Assembly (NCBI GenBank): GCA_019120475.1
Contig: DWVA01000088.1
Coordinates: forward strand, 1-17,249
Direction of reading: 5' to 3'
From: Candidatus Blautia intestinipullorum
Lineage (GTDB): Bacteria; Bacillota; Clostridia; Lachnospirales; Lachnospiraceae
DNA length: 17,249 bases
Of the stretch, positions 6,514 to 15,200 are shown one piece after another (position 1 is the stretch's first letter; each line of letters begins with the position of its first letter). The position numbers and the translations under genes are program-made. The notes beneath the pieces were generated by a model, which saw only the letters and a list, made by a program, of their open reading frames with translations, had not been told where the DNA came from and searched no databases.

Positions 6514-6876
6514 TCAGTCTCCATTATCCACATTTTTCCCCACTTCCTCGGGGATTTCTCCCATGAAAAATACACGATAGTACATTTCCAGGGATTCCAG
6601 AAGCTCTCTCTTTTCTGTCTGAAGCTTCTTGATCCTCAGTACGCTGCCGATTTCGTCATACATGGCGTCCGCATCCAGCGCTTCTGTTTTAAACTGCAGG
6701 TTTCCCTCTTCATCGAACTCCAGGGTCAGTATCCCGCCGATCTCCTCGGTATAAAGCACACACATGATCTGCAGCTCTTTTTTTACCGCTTCAGGCAGTG
6801 AATTAAAATCCTGGTTAAAATAATATTTCTGCTCATAGGCGCTGGCGCCGCAGAGCACGATCCTGTCCTGATACAT
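6514..6876 (-). CDS. Conserved small protein, DUF6145-like, function unknown
   Basis: 120 residues with GGGGAGG five bases before the ATG. It starts MYQDRIVLCGASAYEQKYYF, continues with FNSLPEAVKKELQIMCVLYTEEIG and GGILTLEFDEEGNLQFKTEA, and ends in a helical segment (about 80-115: IGSVLRIKKLQTEKRELL, then YYRVFFMGEIPEE). No signal peptide, membrane segment or known catalytic motif is visible. I believe it is the DUF6145 family of Lachnospiraceae, which I recall next to dusB, but could not check this. It lies 55 bases after birA and three bases before dusB. The beta strand plus coiled-helix layout suggests a small cytosolic binding or adaptor protein. That is a guess; no function should be assigned. 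Confidence 0.85.
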   Translation of the reverse strand: MYQDRIVLCGASAYEQKYYFNQDFNSLPEAVKKELQIMCVLYTEEIGGILTLEFDEEGNLQFKTEALDADAMYDEIGSVLRIKKLQTEKRELLESLEMYYRVFFMGEIPEEVGKNVDNGD

Positions 6877-6931
6877 GTTTTCCTCCCCTATCTTTTTCCG
6901 GCAGACAAAAACCGCCGTACTTTATTTCTGC

Positions 6932-7726
6932 CTACACATAACTGTACAGTCCTCTCACAGACACTTCTCCTGCCCGGACAGCGCATATTTTTTCTGCTCC
7001 GGTCCGCACCAGAAGCTCCCCTGCCTCATTGATTCCCAGGGCTGTGCCTTCAAAGGGCTGGTTTTTGTCAAGAATCCGTACCTGTTTCCCTTTGTTTGCC
7101 AGAAGTTTATTGTAATCTTCCATCATAAGGCTGAGATCACAGGTACGGATGAACTTCTCGTAATTATTCTCGAATTTTTCCATCACAAGACCGATGAGCC
7201 TGTTCCTGTCAAATCTTTTCCCTGTTTCCAGAAACAAGGAGGTGGCTTTATCCTGAAGTTCCTCCGGAAAAGTCTCTGTATTTACGTTGATTCCTGTGCC
7301 AATGACCACTTCCCGGATCCTGCCCTCTTCCAGCCCCATTTCTGTAAGTATCCCGCATATTTTTTTCCGGGAAACCACAACGTCGTTCGGCCATTTGATG
7401 GATGTCCGGATATCCAGGTCTTCTACAGCCTGCGCAACGCTTAATCCCATGACCAGAGTCAGCATGGAAGCGTACTGGGGAGCGAAATCCGGCCGCAGAA
7501 GGAGAGACATCATTACAGAACTTCCCTCCGGCGCCTTCCATACGCGTCCCATTCTCCCTTTTCCCGCAGACTGAAATTCTGCCGCCGCAAGAGTTCCATG
7601 AGGAGCGCCCTGCCGCGACAGATTTTTTACCCAGTTATTTGTAGAGTCCGTTTCTTTTGCAAAATGGACGGTTTTGCCCGCCCATTTCGTATGTATTGCT
7701 TTTGAAATTGTATTCTGATCGTACAT
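6932..7726 (-). CDS. birA: Biotin--[acetyl-CoA carboxylase] ligase, single-function form
   Basis: 264 residues from the ATG at 7726, which has GGCGGAG six bases upstream and makes the protein start like other short BirA proteins (MYDQNTISKAIHTKW). An ATG pair at 7756/7753 also has a GGGAG and would add about ten residues. The catalytic domain has ETDSTN (25-30), the biotin/AMP loop QSAGKGRMGRVW (52-63) and KWPNDVVVSRKKICGIL (111-127), where K122 corresponds to the conserved active-site lysine. A small SH3-like C-terminal domain follows. The enzyme activates biotin with ATP and attaches it to carboxylase biotin carrier domains. The usual N-terminal repressor helix-turn-helix is absent, so it is not the DNA-binding BirA type. 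It is about 70 bases after argF. Confidence 0.95.
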   Translation of the reverse strand: MYDQNTISKAIHTKWAGKTVHFAKETDSTNNWVKNLSRQGAPHGTLAAAEFQSAGKGRMGRVWKAPEGSSVMMSLLLRPDFAPQYASMLTLVMGLSVAQAVEDLDIRTSIKWPNDVVVSRKKICGILTEMGLEEGRIREVVIGTGINVNTETFPEELQDKATSLFLETGKRFDRNRLIGLVMEKFENNYEKFIRTCDLSLMMEDYNKLLANKGKQVRILDKNQPFEGTALGINEAGELLVRTGAEKICAVRAGEVSVRGLYSYV

Positions 7727-7764
7727 AATCTTCTCCGCCGGAAAATTCCGCATCATATCTCCCG

Positions 7765-7784
7765 CCGTCCGCCTTTCGGGACGG
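7765..7784. other. Hairpin between argF and birA
   Basis: A 6-base-pair stem (CCGTCC with GGACGG, eight-base loop) lies between the argF stop and the birA start. No T-run follows on the minus strand, so it is not a standard terminator. It sits only a few bases upstream of the alternative birA start at 7756 and may influence birA translation or mRNA stability. Confidence 0.35.
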
Positions 7785-7796
7785 ATAGAGGAGGCG

Positions 7797-8795
7797 TCAG
7801 TTCTCAGGTTCTCCCAGAGTAGCCACCATTACTGCCTTAATCGTATGCATACGGTTTTCCGCTTCATCAAATACAAGAGACTGGGGAGATTCAAACACCT
7901 CGTCTGTAACCTCCATATCTGTAAGATGAAAACGCTCTCCCATTTCCTTTCCGATCTTTGTTTTCAGATCGTGGAAGGACGGCAGACAATGAAGGAAAAT
8001 CGCTTTCTCTCCCGCGTTTTTCATTACGTCCATTGTCACCTTGTAAGGCGTCAGATCACGAATACGCTCTTCCCATACCTCATCCGGCTCTCCCATGGAT
8101 ACCCACACGTCCGTATAGATCACATCGGCGTTTTTTGTACCTTCCTCTACGTTTTCCGTAAGAGTGATAGTGCCTCCGGATTCCTTCGCCCATCCCTGGC
8201 AGAGGTTTACCAGTTCTTCATTGGGGAAGTACTTTTTCGTTGTGCACGCCACAAAATGCATACCCAGCTTGGAGCAGGCGATCATCAGAGAATTTCCCAT
8301 ATTGTAACGGGCGTCTCCCATATATACCAGACGGATTCCCTTGAGACTTCCGAAATGCTCCCGGATGGTCAGCATATCCGCCAGCATCTGAGTGGGATGG
8401 TATTCGTTGGTAAGACCGTTCCATACAGGTACTCCCGCATATTTCGCAAGCTCTTCCACGATCTCCTGGCCGAATCCTCTGTACTCGATTCCATCGTACA
8501 TTCTGCCGAGAACTCTGGCTGTATCCGCAATGCTTTCTTTTTTTCCGATCTGAGAACCTGAAGGATCCAGATAAGTGCTTCCCATTCCAAGATCGTGAGC
8601 TGCCACCTCAAAAGCGCAGCGTGTTCTGGTACTTGTCTTTTCAAAGATCAGGGCGATATTTTTGCCCTTGTAATATTCATGAAGCTCTCCGTTTTTCTTT
8701 TTTGCTTTCAGTTCTGCGGAAAGATCAAGAAGATAATTGATCTCCTCCGGTGTAAAGTCCTTCAATGTCAGGAAATTCCGTCCTTTTAAGTTCAT
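7797..8795 (-). CDS. argF: Ornithine carbamoyltransferase
   Basis: 332 residues from the ATG at 8795 (MNLKGRNFLTL), with GAGGAGAG six bases upstream; a TTG at 8822 is open in frame but lacks a binding site. Carbamoyl phosphate is bound by STRTR (55-59), in FEKTSTRTRCAFEVAAHDLG, and by HPTQ (133-136). Ornithine is bound through the WVSMGE loop (SMG 233-235) and HCLP (269-272). It forms citrulline from ornithine and carbamoyl phosphate in arginine synthesis, or runs in reverse in the deiminase pathway. The sequence is of the E. coli ArgF/ArcB subgroup (FEVAAHDLG, ESIADTARVLGRMYDGIEYRG). Anabolic and catabolic roles cannot be separated by sequence. No other arginine gene is adjacent. A short hairpin precedes it. 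Confidence 0.96.
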   Translation of the reverse strand: MNLKGRNFLTLKDFTPEEINYLLDLSAELKAKKKNGELHEYYKGKNIALIFEKTSTRTRCAFEVAAHDLGMGSTYLDPSGSQIGKKESIADTARVLGRMYDGIEYRGFGQEIVEELAKYAGVPVWNGLTNEYHPTQMLADMLTIREHFGSLKGIRLVYMGDARYNMGNSLMIACSKLGMHFVACTTKKYFPNEELVNLCQGWAKESGGTITLTENVEEGTKNADVIYTDVWVSMGEPDEVWEERIRDLTPYKVTMDVMKNAGEKAIFLHCLPSFHDLKTKIGKEMGERFHLTDMEVTDEVFESPQSLVFDEAENRMHTIKAVMVATLGEPEN

Positions 8796-8820
8796 AATAA
8801 TCTCTCCTCTTATTTTCTGC

Positions 8821-8842
8821 AAAAGCCGGGTTCAGCCCCGGC
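8821..8842 (-). terminator. Short GC-rich hairpin with T-run after the nfeD-SPFH operon
   Basis: On the minus strand, GCCGGG (8842-8837), a six-base loop, CCCGGC (8830-8825), then TTTT (8824-8821). It lies between the SPFH stop (8861) and the argF start. The T-run is short, so termination may be partial; no clear argF promoter is visible in the remaining 25 bases. Confidence 0.6.
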
Positions 8843-8860
8843 CTCCGCGTCTTGTCCTTC

Positions 8861-9808
8861 TCAGTGTTCTGTTCCGTCTTTCTCTTCTGTAACGATCTCC
8901 TTCAGTGATGAGGCAAGTCCTGCCAGCCCCTGGATCTCCGAAGGGATAATGATCTTCGTAGCTCTTCCGTCCGCGGCCTTCATAAATGCCTCAAGACTCT
9001 TTAATGTCAGCACCGCCTGGTCTGCCCCGGCTTCACGGATCATGCGGATTCCCTCCGCATTGGCATTCTGTACTTTCAGAACCGCCTCCGCCTGACCTTC
9101 CGCTTCTTTGATCATTCGCTCCTTCTGGGCCTCTGCCCGGAGGATCGCCGCCTGCTTCTCAGCCTCGGCGTCAAGAATAGCGGACTGTTTCTTTCCTTCC
9201 GCCACAAGAATGGTGGAACGCTTCTCACCTTCTGCGATGAGGATCGCTTCACGGCGCTCACGTTCCGCTTTCATCTGTTTTTCCATAGCGTCCTGGATAG
9301 CTGCCGGCGGAATGATGTTTTTCAGTTCCACACGGTTTACCTTAATGCCCCAGGGGTCTGTGGCAACATCCAGAGAGGCGCGCATCTTTGTATTGATGAC
9401 TTCACGGGAAGTAAGGGTTTCATCCAGTTCCATGTCGCCGATGATGTTACGCAGTGTAGTTGCGGAAAGATTCTCAATAGCCATGATGGGATTTTCCACT
9501 CCGTAAGCAAAAAGCTTAGGATCTGTGATCTGGAAAAATACAACTGTGTCGATCTGCATCGTTACGTTATCTTTGGTGATCACCGGCTGCGGGGGGAAAT
9601 CCACGACCTGTTCCTTTAAGTTCACCTTACGGGCAACGCGCTCAATAAACGGCACCTTAAAATGAATTCCTGTATTCCAGGTAGTCCGGTATGCTCCCAG
9701 CCTTTCCAGGACAATGGCATACGCCTGGGGCACGATTTTAATACAGGACGCCAGCACCCACAGCACCAGTATGCAGACAATGATCAAAAAAACAATTCCG
9801 ATTCCCAT
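8861..9808 (-). CDS. SPFH/stomatin-prohibitin family membrane protein (QmcA-like)
   Basis: 315 residues. One N-terminal membrane helix (about 4-22) is followed by the SPFH/PHB domain (about 20-180: VPQAYAIVLERLGAYRTTW, GIHFKVPFIERV, DNVTMQIDTVVFFQITDP). Next comes a coiled-coil built of five 11-residue repeats at about 189-243 (ILIAEGEKRST, ILVAEGKKQSA, ILDAEAEKQAA, ILRAEAQKERM, IKEAEGQAEAV) and a C-terminal LGL-rich tail. The family forms large ring or cage assemblies in membrane microdomains, often with an NfeD partner and sometimes modulating membrane proteases. Here its AGGAGG binding site lies inside the last codons of nfeD, four bases upstream, so the two are translationally coupled. 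The topology and repeat pattern are seen; the microdomain role is family knowledge. Confidence 0.93.
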   Translation of the reverse strand: MGIGIVFLIIVCILVLWVLASCIKIVPQAYAIVLERLGAYRTTWNTGIHFKVPFIERVARKVNLKEQVVDFPPQPVITKDNVTMQIDTVVFFQITDPKLFAYGVENPIMAIENLSATTLRNIIGDMELDETLTSREVINTKMRASLDVATDPWGIKVNRVELKNIIPPAAIQDAMEKQMKAERERREAILIAEGEKRSTILVAEGKKQSAILDAEAEKQAAILRAEAQKERMIKEAEGQAEAVLKVQNANAEGIRMIREAGADQAVLTLKSLEAFMKAADGRATKIIIPSEIQGLAGLASSLKEIVTEEKDGTEH

Positions 9809-9811
9809 GGT

Positions 9812-10267
9812 TTAATCCTCCTTTTCCTTTTCCTTTTCCACTATAAGCTTTACGCCTTTTACCTCCTTAATGACTACAACCGTTTTCTCGGGGATCGTGC
9901 ATTCGTCATCTGCGGTGCGCGCCATCCATTCTACATCATTGATCTTTACCTGTCCTGTCTGGGCAAGATTATTGATCTCCTGGATAACGACCGCTTTTTT
10001 TCCGATCAGGCTGTTGACATTAGTCCGGGAAATATCCCGGTTCATATACCTCACGGCCAGAGGTCTTGTAAAGATCAGAAGCACAAGGGATACAGCCAGA
10101 AACAGGATCCACTGGACAGCCTGTCCCGCTCCCATCCAGGCGGCGATCGCTGCCACAAGCGCTCCTCCGGCAAACCATACAGTCGTCAGTCCCACAGTGA
10201 CAGCCTCGATCACCAGAAGGACCGCTACAAGAGCCAGCCATACAAAAGGCCCCATTGCCAATTCCAT
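9812..10267 (-). CDS. NfeD-like membrane protein
   Basis: 151 residues. Three hydrophobic segments (about 7-27, 29-47 and 50-67) are followed by an RY-rich turn and a soluble OB-fold domain (about 85-140: LIGKKAVVIQEINNLAQTG, VKINDVEWMARTADD, IPEKTVVVIKEVKGVKLIV) with a Lys/Glu-rich tail. This is the short NfeD type, lacking the ClpP-like serine protease domain of long NfeD proteins. It is the standard gene partner of SPFH proteins and probably acts in the same membrane assembly. GGGAGG lies upstream at a rather long spacing. It follows the rRNA methyltransferase gene by 27 bases and its last codons contain the binding site of the next gene. Confidence 0.9.
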   Translation of the reverse strand: MELAMGPFVWLALVAVLLVIEAVTVGLTTVWFAGGALVAAIAAWMGAGQAVQWILFLAVSLVLLIFTRPLAVRYMNRDISRTNVNSLIGKKAVVIQEINNLAQTGQVKINDVEWMARTADDECTIPEKTVVVIKEVKGVKLIVEKEKEKED

Positions 10268-10294
10268 AAGTCTGTATTCCTCCCTTCTGTTTCT

Positions 10295-11071
10295 TTAGAT
10301 TCCTCTCTGCCGGGCAGCCTCATACATCAGGATTCCCGCCGCCATAGCCGCATTCAGAGATTCCACCTGACCGCACATGGGAATACGGATCAGGCTGTCG
10401 GCCTCCCCGGCGGCCCGGTCTGTCAGCCCTTTTCCTTCATTCCCGATCATAAAAGCAGTTCCTCCCTGATAGGATTCCTCATAATATGCCTTTTTACCCT
10501 GCAAATGAGCTGCAAAAAGACGAATTCCTCTTTTTGCCAGGATTTTTTTCAGAGACGGCACGTCCTCCACATACGCAAAAGGCATCCTGTAGACTGATCC
10601 CATTGTAGCACGTATCACCTTGGGATTTGTAATGTCCACACAGGTTCTTGTAAGAAAGACTCCGCTGACGCCGGCGCCTTCTCCTGTGCGGAGGATCGTT
10701 CCCACATTCCCGGGATCCTGAAGATCCTCCAGGATCATCAGCAGCGGATTCTCTTCCTTTAAAAGGTCCTCTTCCCGGTAAAACGGCGTATGAAGAACCG
10801 TCAGGATACCCTGAGGCGTCTGCGTGTCGCTCATCTGGCGGAAAACAGTGTCTGTCACCGCTTCCCATGGAAAAAGCCGCACTCTTTTCATCAGTTCTTC
10901 GTCTTTTTCCGCGGATTCCGATACATATACCTTGTGGATCCAGCCGGAAGGCGCTTCCAGGAACATCTTTCTTCCTTCTGCCGCAAACAGCCTCTGCTCT
11001 CTGCGCTCCTTTGCCTTCTGATTCAGTTTTATGATGTTTTTGACCTGAGCGTTCTGTAAACTGGTGATCAT
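10295..11071 (-). CDS. SpoU/TrmH-family RNA 2'-O-methyltransferase
   Basis: 258 residues from the ATG at 11071 (MITSLQNAQVKN), with AAAGGAG five bases before it; an ATG at 11089 would place this binding site inside the gene. The N-terminal substrate-binding domain (about 1-95) is followed by the knotted SPOUT domain with motif 1 (LEDLQDPGNVGTILRTGEGAG, N122 and R128), motif 2 (NPKVIRATMGSVYRMPF, 149-165) and motif 3 (FMIGNEGKGL and IPMCGQVESLNAAMAAGI). It uses S-adenosylmethionine to methylate a ribose 2'-OH. It resembles the Bacillus YsgA/RlmP and RlmB type acting on 23S rRNA; the exact nucleotide is not deducible. The neighbours pfkA and nfeD are functionally unrelated. The spacer upstream carries two stem-loops. 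Confidence 0.93.
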   Translation of the reverse strand: MITSLQNAQVKNIIKLNQKAKERREQRLFAAEGRKMFLEAPSGWIHKVYVSESAEKDEELMKRVRLFPWEAVTDTVFRQMSDTQTPQGILTVLHTPFYREEDLLKEENPLLMILEDLQDPGNVGTILRTGEGAGVSGVFLTRTCVDITNPKVIRATMGSVYRMPFAYVEDVPSLKKILAKRGIRLFAAHLQGKKAYYEESYQGGTAFMIGNEGKGLTDRAAGEADSLIRIPMCGQVESLNAAMAAGILMYEAARQRGI

Positions 11072-11092
11072 GCAGACTCCTTTATACATAAT

Positions 11093-11161
11093 GGAGACCG
11101 CCTGACGGTGGTCTCCGGAAAATTCTGCGCAGCACGGCAGACGCCTCTGACAGCATCTGCC
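11093..11161. other. Two stem-loops in the pfkA to rRNA methyltransferase spacer
   Basis: Hairpin one, 11093-11116, pairs GGAGACC with GGTCTCC plus an inner CC/GG across a single mismatch, around a GTCA loop. Hairpin two, 11136-11161, pairs GGCAGA with TCTGCC. Both lie in the 100-base gap after the pfkA stop. Neither is followed by a clear T-run on the minus strand, so they may stabilise or process mRNA rather than terminate. Confidence 0.5.
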
Positions 11162-11171
11162 GGACAGCCTT

Positions 11172-12161
11172 TTATTTTTTATAGTTATGAGAAAGGGAAT
11201 TGCATACCTCCCACATATACGGAGATACGTCTTTCTTCATAGCAAGAGCTTCGTTGATATCAAAATCCATAAACTCTCCGTGACGGTATCCTACTACACG
11301 GCATGATTTTCCCGCTACAAGAAGATCCACCGCAAGGGCTCCCATCATGGAAGCGTATACGCGGTCTTTACATGTGGGGCTTCCTCCCCGCTGCATGTGT
11401 CCCAGGATCGTTGCCCGTGTTTCAATACCGGTAGCCGCTTCGATCCGTTTCGCCATGGCTTCGGAATGGCCGATGCCTTCGGCGTTGACGATGATATGAT
11501 GTTTCTTTCCCGCCTTACGGCTTTCGATAATATTATTGATCAGCTTCTGCTCGTCATAGTCATATTTCTCCGGAATCAGGATATCCTCGGCGCCGTTGGC
11601 GATGCCGCACCACATGGCAAGATATCCCGCGTTTCGTCCCATGACTTCGATGATACTGCATCTTTCATGAGAAGTAGATGTATCGCGGACTTTGTCAATG
11701 GCTTCCATAGCTGTATTTACCGCTGTGTCAAATCCAATGGTATATTCTGTACATGCAATGTCCAGGTCGATGGTTCCGGGAACACCTATGGTATTGATTC
11801 CAAGATTGGCCAGCTTCTGCGCTCCGGCAAAGGAACCGTCGCCTCCAATAACGACCAGGCCGTCAATGCCGTGTTTCCTGCAGACTTCCGCGCCTCTCTG
11901 CTGTCCTTCCGGAGTACGGAATTCCGCACAGCGGGCCGTATACAGGATCGTACCGCCTCTCTGGATCGTATCTGATACATCCTTGGCAGTCATATCTATG
12001 ATCTCTTCATTTAACAGTCCGTTATATCCCTTATAAATACCCTTTACATTCAGTCCGCTGCTGAGGCCTCTTCTGACAACAGCACGGATCGCGGCATTCA
12101 TTCCCGGCGCATCTCCGCCGCTGGTCAGCACGCCGATGGTTTTTATCTTCTTTTCTGCCAT
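11172..12161 (-). CDS. pfkA: 6-phosphofructokinase, ATP-dependent type
   Basis: 329 residues from the ATG at 12161 (MAEKKIKTIGVL), with GGAGG nine bases upstream; an open frame continues to 12209 but has no binding site. ATP-binding features are GGDAPGMNAAIRAVVR (15-30) and GGDGSFAGA (106-114). The catalytic loop is PGTIDLDIACTEYTIGFDTA (128-147), with D132 as the predicted general base. MGRNAGYLA and later basic residues contact fructose 6-phosphate. Glycine after GGD and PG before TID mark the ATP rather than pyrophosphate class. The usual TIDND is TIDLD here, which I recall in other Clostridia PFKs. The enzyme commits glucose to glycolysis. It follows dnaE by 92 bases, a known Firmicutes arrangement. 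Confidence 0.95.
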   Translation of the reverse strand: MAEKKIKTIGVLTSGGDAPGMNAAIRAVVRRGLSSGLNVKGIYKGYNGLLNEEIIDMTAKDVSDTIQRGGTILYTARCAEFRTPEGQQRGAEVCRKHGIDGLVVIGGDGSFAGAQKLANLGINTIGVPGTIDLDIACTEYTIGFDTAVNTAMEAIDKVRDTSTSHERCSIIEVMGRNAGYLAMWCGIANGAEDILIPEKYDYDEQKLINNIIESRKAGKKHHIIVNAEGIGHSEAMAKRIEAATGIETRATILGHMQRGGSPTCKDRVYASMMGALAVDLLVAGKSCRVVGYRHGEFMDFDINEALAMKKDVSPYMWEVCNSLSHNYKK

Positions 12162-12253
12162 GATTCCATTCCTCCATATTCCGATTTTCCGCCTGGAGCG
12201 AAAAGTCAATACTTATCTGTTCTACACATATTCGGTTATAGTTTAAAGCATTT

Positions 12254-15200
12254 TCAGAAGTTTTTCAATACTCTTTGCACAACTTTAACATTGGATTCCC
12301 CATATTTTTTCCTGAGCTCCTCTGTGCAGGAATCGCTGATCTGTACGTGAAATCCCGCCGGAAGACGCTTCATAGCGTTTACATCTTTCAGATAGATCAC
12401 TACGCTGTCCTGTCCATGATAGCCGCTTAAGAATTTCAGAAGTCCCTGCTCCTGGCTGCCGTAATCTTCTTTATCTCTGAACTGGATCCAAAGCTCTCTG
12501 GGTATGTCCTCAAAGGATCTGACTTTTTCCATGATCAGCTTACTGGCTTTGTCGTCCTCCGCGCTTACACGTCCCTGGACAAAAATCCTGGCCTCGTCTG
12601 TCAGAAGGACATTCCATTTTTCATAGTCTCTCGGAAAGACAACGATCTCCACTGTACCAACCAGATCCTCCAGCGTCAGAAAAGCCATTACCTTATTATT
12701 TTTTGTATATTTGACAGTTTTATCCGTGATCATACCGCCGACGATCACCTTCTGACCGTCCCGCACCTTTACTATTCCGGTATCTTCTTCCGGCTGGAAA
12801 TCTGTAGTGCGGGCGGTAATGATTTTTTCCATTATTTCCCTGCACTGCTCCAGCGGATGTCCGCTCAGATAGATTCCAAGCACTTCTTTTTCAAAAGCCA
12901 GCAAAGTGTCCTTATCATACTCTTCCACATCCGGCATACGGATCTCAAAATCCTTTTTTACATCCTCTCCGGCCAGATCAAAAAGACTGATCTGCCCTGC
13001 AATGTCGTTTTTCTTTTCCTTGGCGATACTGTCCACAAGCTGCCCGTATATTGTCATCTTCTGGCGTCTGTTTCCCTCCAGGCAGTCCAGGGCTCCCGAT
13101 TTGATAAAGTTCTCTATGGCTCTTTTGTTTATCACTCCTGAAAGACGCTCCACAAAGTCTTTCAGAGACAGAAATTCTCCCCTGTCTTCTCTCTCTTTTA
13201 CAAGAGCCTCTATAACAGGCCTTCCTACGCTTTTGATCGCTGACAGACCGTAGCGGATAGCGCCGTTGTCTACAGAAAAGCCGTAGGTTCCCCTGTTTAC
13301 GTCAGGAGGAAGGATCTTAATATTCATCTGGCGGCATACCAGAATATATTCCGCCACTTTGTTCGGCATTTCGATCACGGAAGTCATAAGCGCCGCCATA
13401 AATTCCACCGGATAATAGTATTTCAGGAAAGCGGTCTGATAAGAAACGACTGCATAGGCAGCGGCATGTGATTTATTAAAGGCATACTTGGCAAAGTCGA
13501 TCATTTCATCATATATCTTATTTGCCGTTTTCTCCGGAATACCGTTGGCAATACAGCCGGGCACCCCCTCCGCTTCATTTCCGTAAACAAAATTCTGCCT
13601 CTCTTTTTCCATTACCGAAGCTTTCTTTTTGGACATGGCGCGGCGCACCAGATCGCTTCTTCCCAAAGTATATCCCGCAAGATTCCGGACGATCTGCATT
13701 ACCTGCTCCTGGTACACGATACAGCCGTAGGTCGGCTTCAGGATCGGCTCCAGCTGGGGGCAGTCGTAGCGGATGGTATCCGGACGGTTTTTGCCCCGGA
13801 TATACTGCGGAATAAAGTCCATCGGTCCCGGGCGGTACAGAGAAATGCCCGCGATCACATCCTCCAGGCTCTGAGGCTTCAGCTCCTTCATAAAGTTTTT
13901 CATTCCGGCGCTTTCCAACTGGAATACCCCGTCGGAACGGCCGGTTCCCAGAGATGCAAGGACCTTCTTGTCATTATAGTCGATCTTCTGCAGATCCAGA
14001 CGGATTCCGGTGTTCTTTTCCACCTGATGAACGGCGTTCTGGATCACTGTCAGGGTGCGCAGCCCAAGGAAATCCATTTTCAGAAGCCCCAGTTCTTCCA
14101 GAGTAGTCATGGTAAACTGTGTGGTAATGGAACCGTCCTGGGCTCTGGAAAGAGGAACGTATTCGTCTACGCTCTTCTGGCTGATCACCACGCCCGCCGC
14201 ATGCATGGATGTATGGCGGGGCAGTCCTTCCAGTCTCTTCGCAGTGTCGATCAGTCTGTGGATATCCTCCTGTTCCTCATAGGCTTTCTTAAGCTCCGGA
14301 TTCATTTCCAGAGCCTTGTCGATAGTCATGTTCAGCTCCTGGGGGATCATCTTGGCAATGGCGTCCACCTGGGCGTACGGCATATCCAGTACTCTTCCAA
14401 CATCACGGATCACACCACGGGCGGCCAGGGTACCGAAGGTGACGATCTGCACCACTCTGTCCTTGCCGTATTTACGCACTACATAGTCGATGACCTCCTG
14501 TCTTCTTTCAAAGCAGAAGTCTACGTCAATATCCGGCATGGACACACGCTCCGGATTGAGGAAACGCTCAAACAGAAGATCGTATTTTATCGGGTCAAGC
14601 TGGGTAATGCCAAGGGTGTAGGCCACCAGGCTTCCCGCCGCCGATCCCCGGCCCGGTCCCACCATAATATCGTTGTCTCTTGCGTATTTGATAAAATCCC
14701 AGACGATCAGGAAATAATCCACATACCCCATGTTCTTGATCGTAGAAAGCTCATACTCCAGCCGTTCTTTCAGTTTATCCGTAACAGGCTGATATCTTTC
14801 CTCAAGTCCCTCATGGCAGAGTTTGTTCAGATATTCCCAGGAAGTATAGCCCTCCGGCACATCATATTTAGGCAGCTTTGTCACGCCGAATTCAATTTCC
14901 ACATGACATCTTTCCGCAATTTTATGGGTATTTTCCAAAGCTTCCAGCGCATAGGGAAAAAGACGCGCCATCTCTTCCGGCGACTTTACATAATACTGTC
15001 CTCCCTCATAGCGCATACGGTCCTCGTCCGTCAGCTTTTTCCCTGTCTGCAGACAGAGGAGCACATCATGAGGCTCCGCGTCCTGGGCAAAAGTATAATG
15101 CACGTCGTTGGTAGCCACCAGATCGATTCCTGTTTCTCTGTGCATCTTCAAAAGCTGCTGGTTCACCGTCTGCTGCGCAGGGATCCCATGATCCTGCATT

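Noticed and set aside
7765..7784. Terminator between argF and birA
   Set aside because: The stem is only six base pairs and is not followed by a T-run; the genes are closely spaced.
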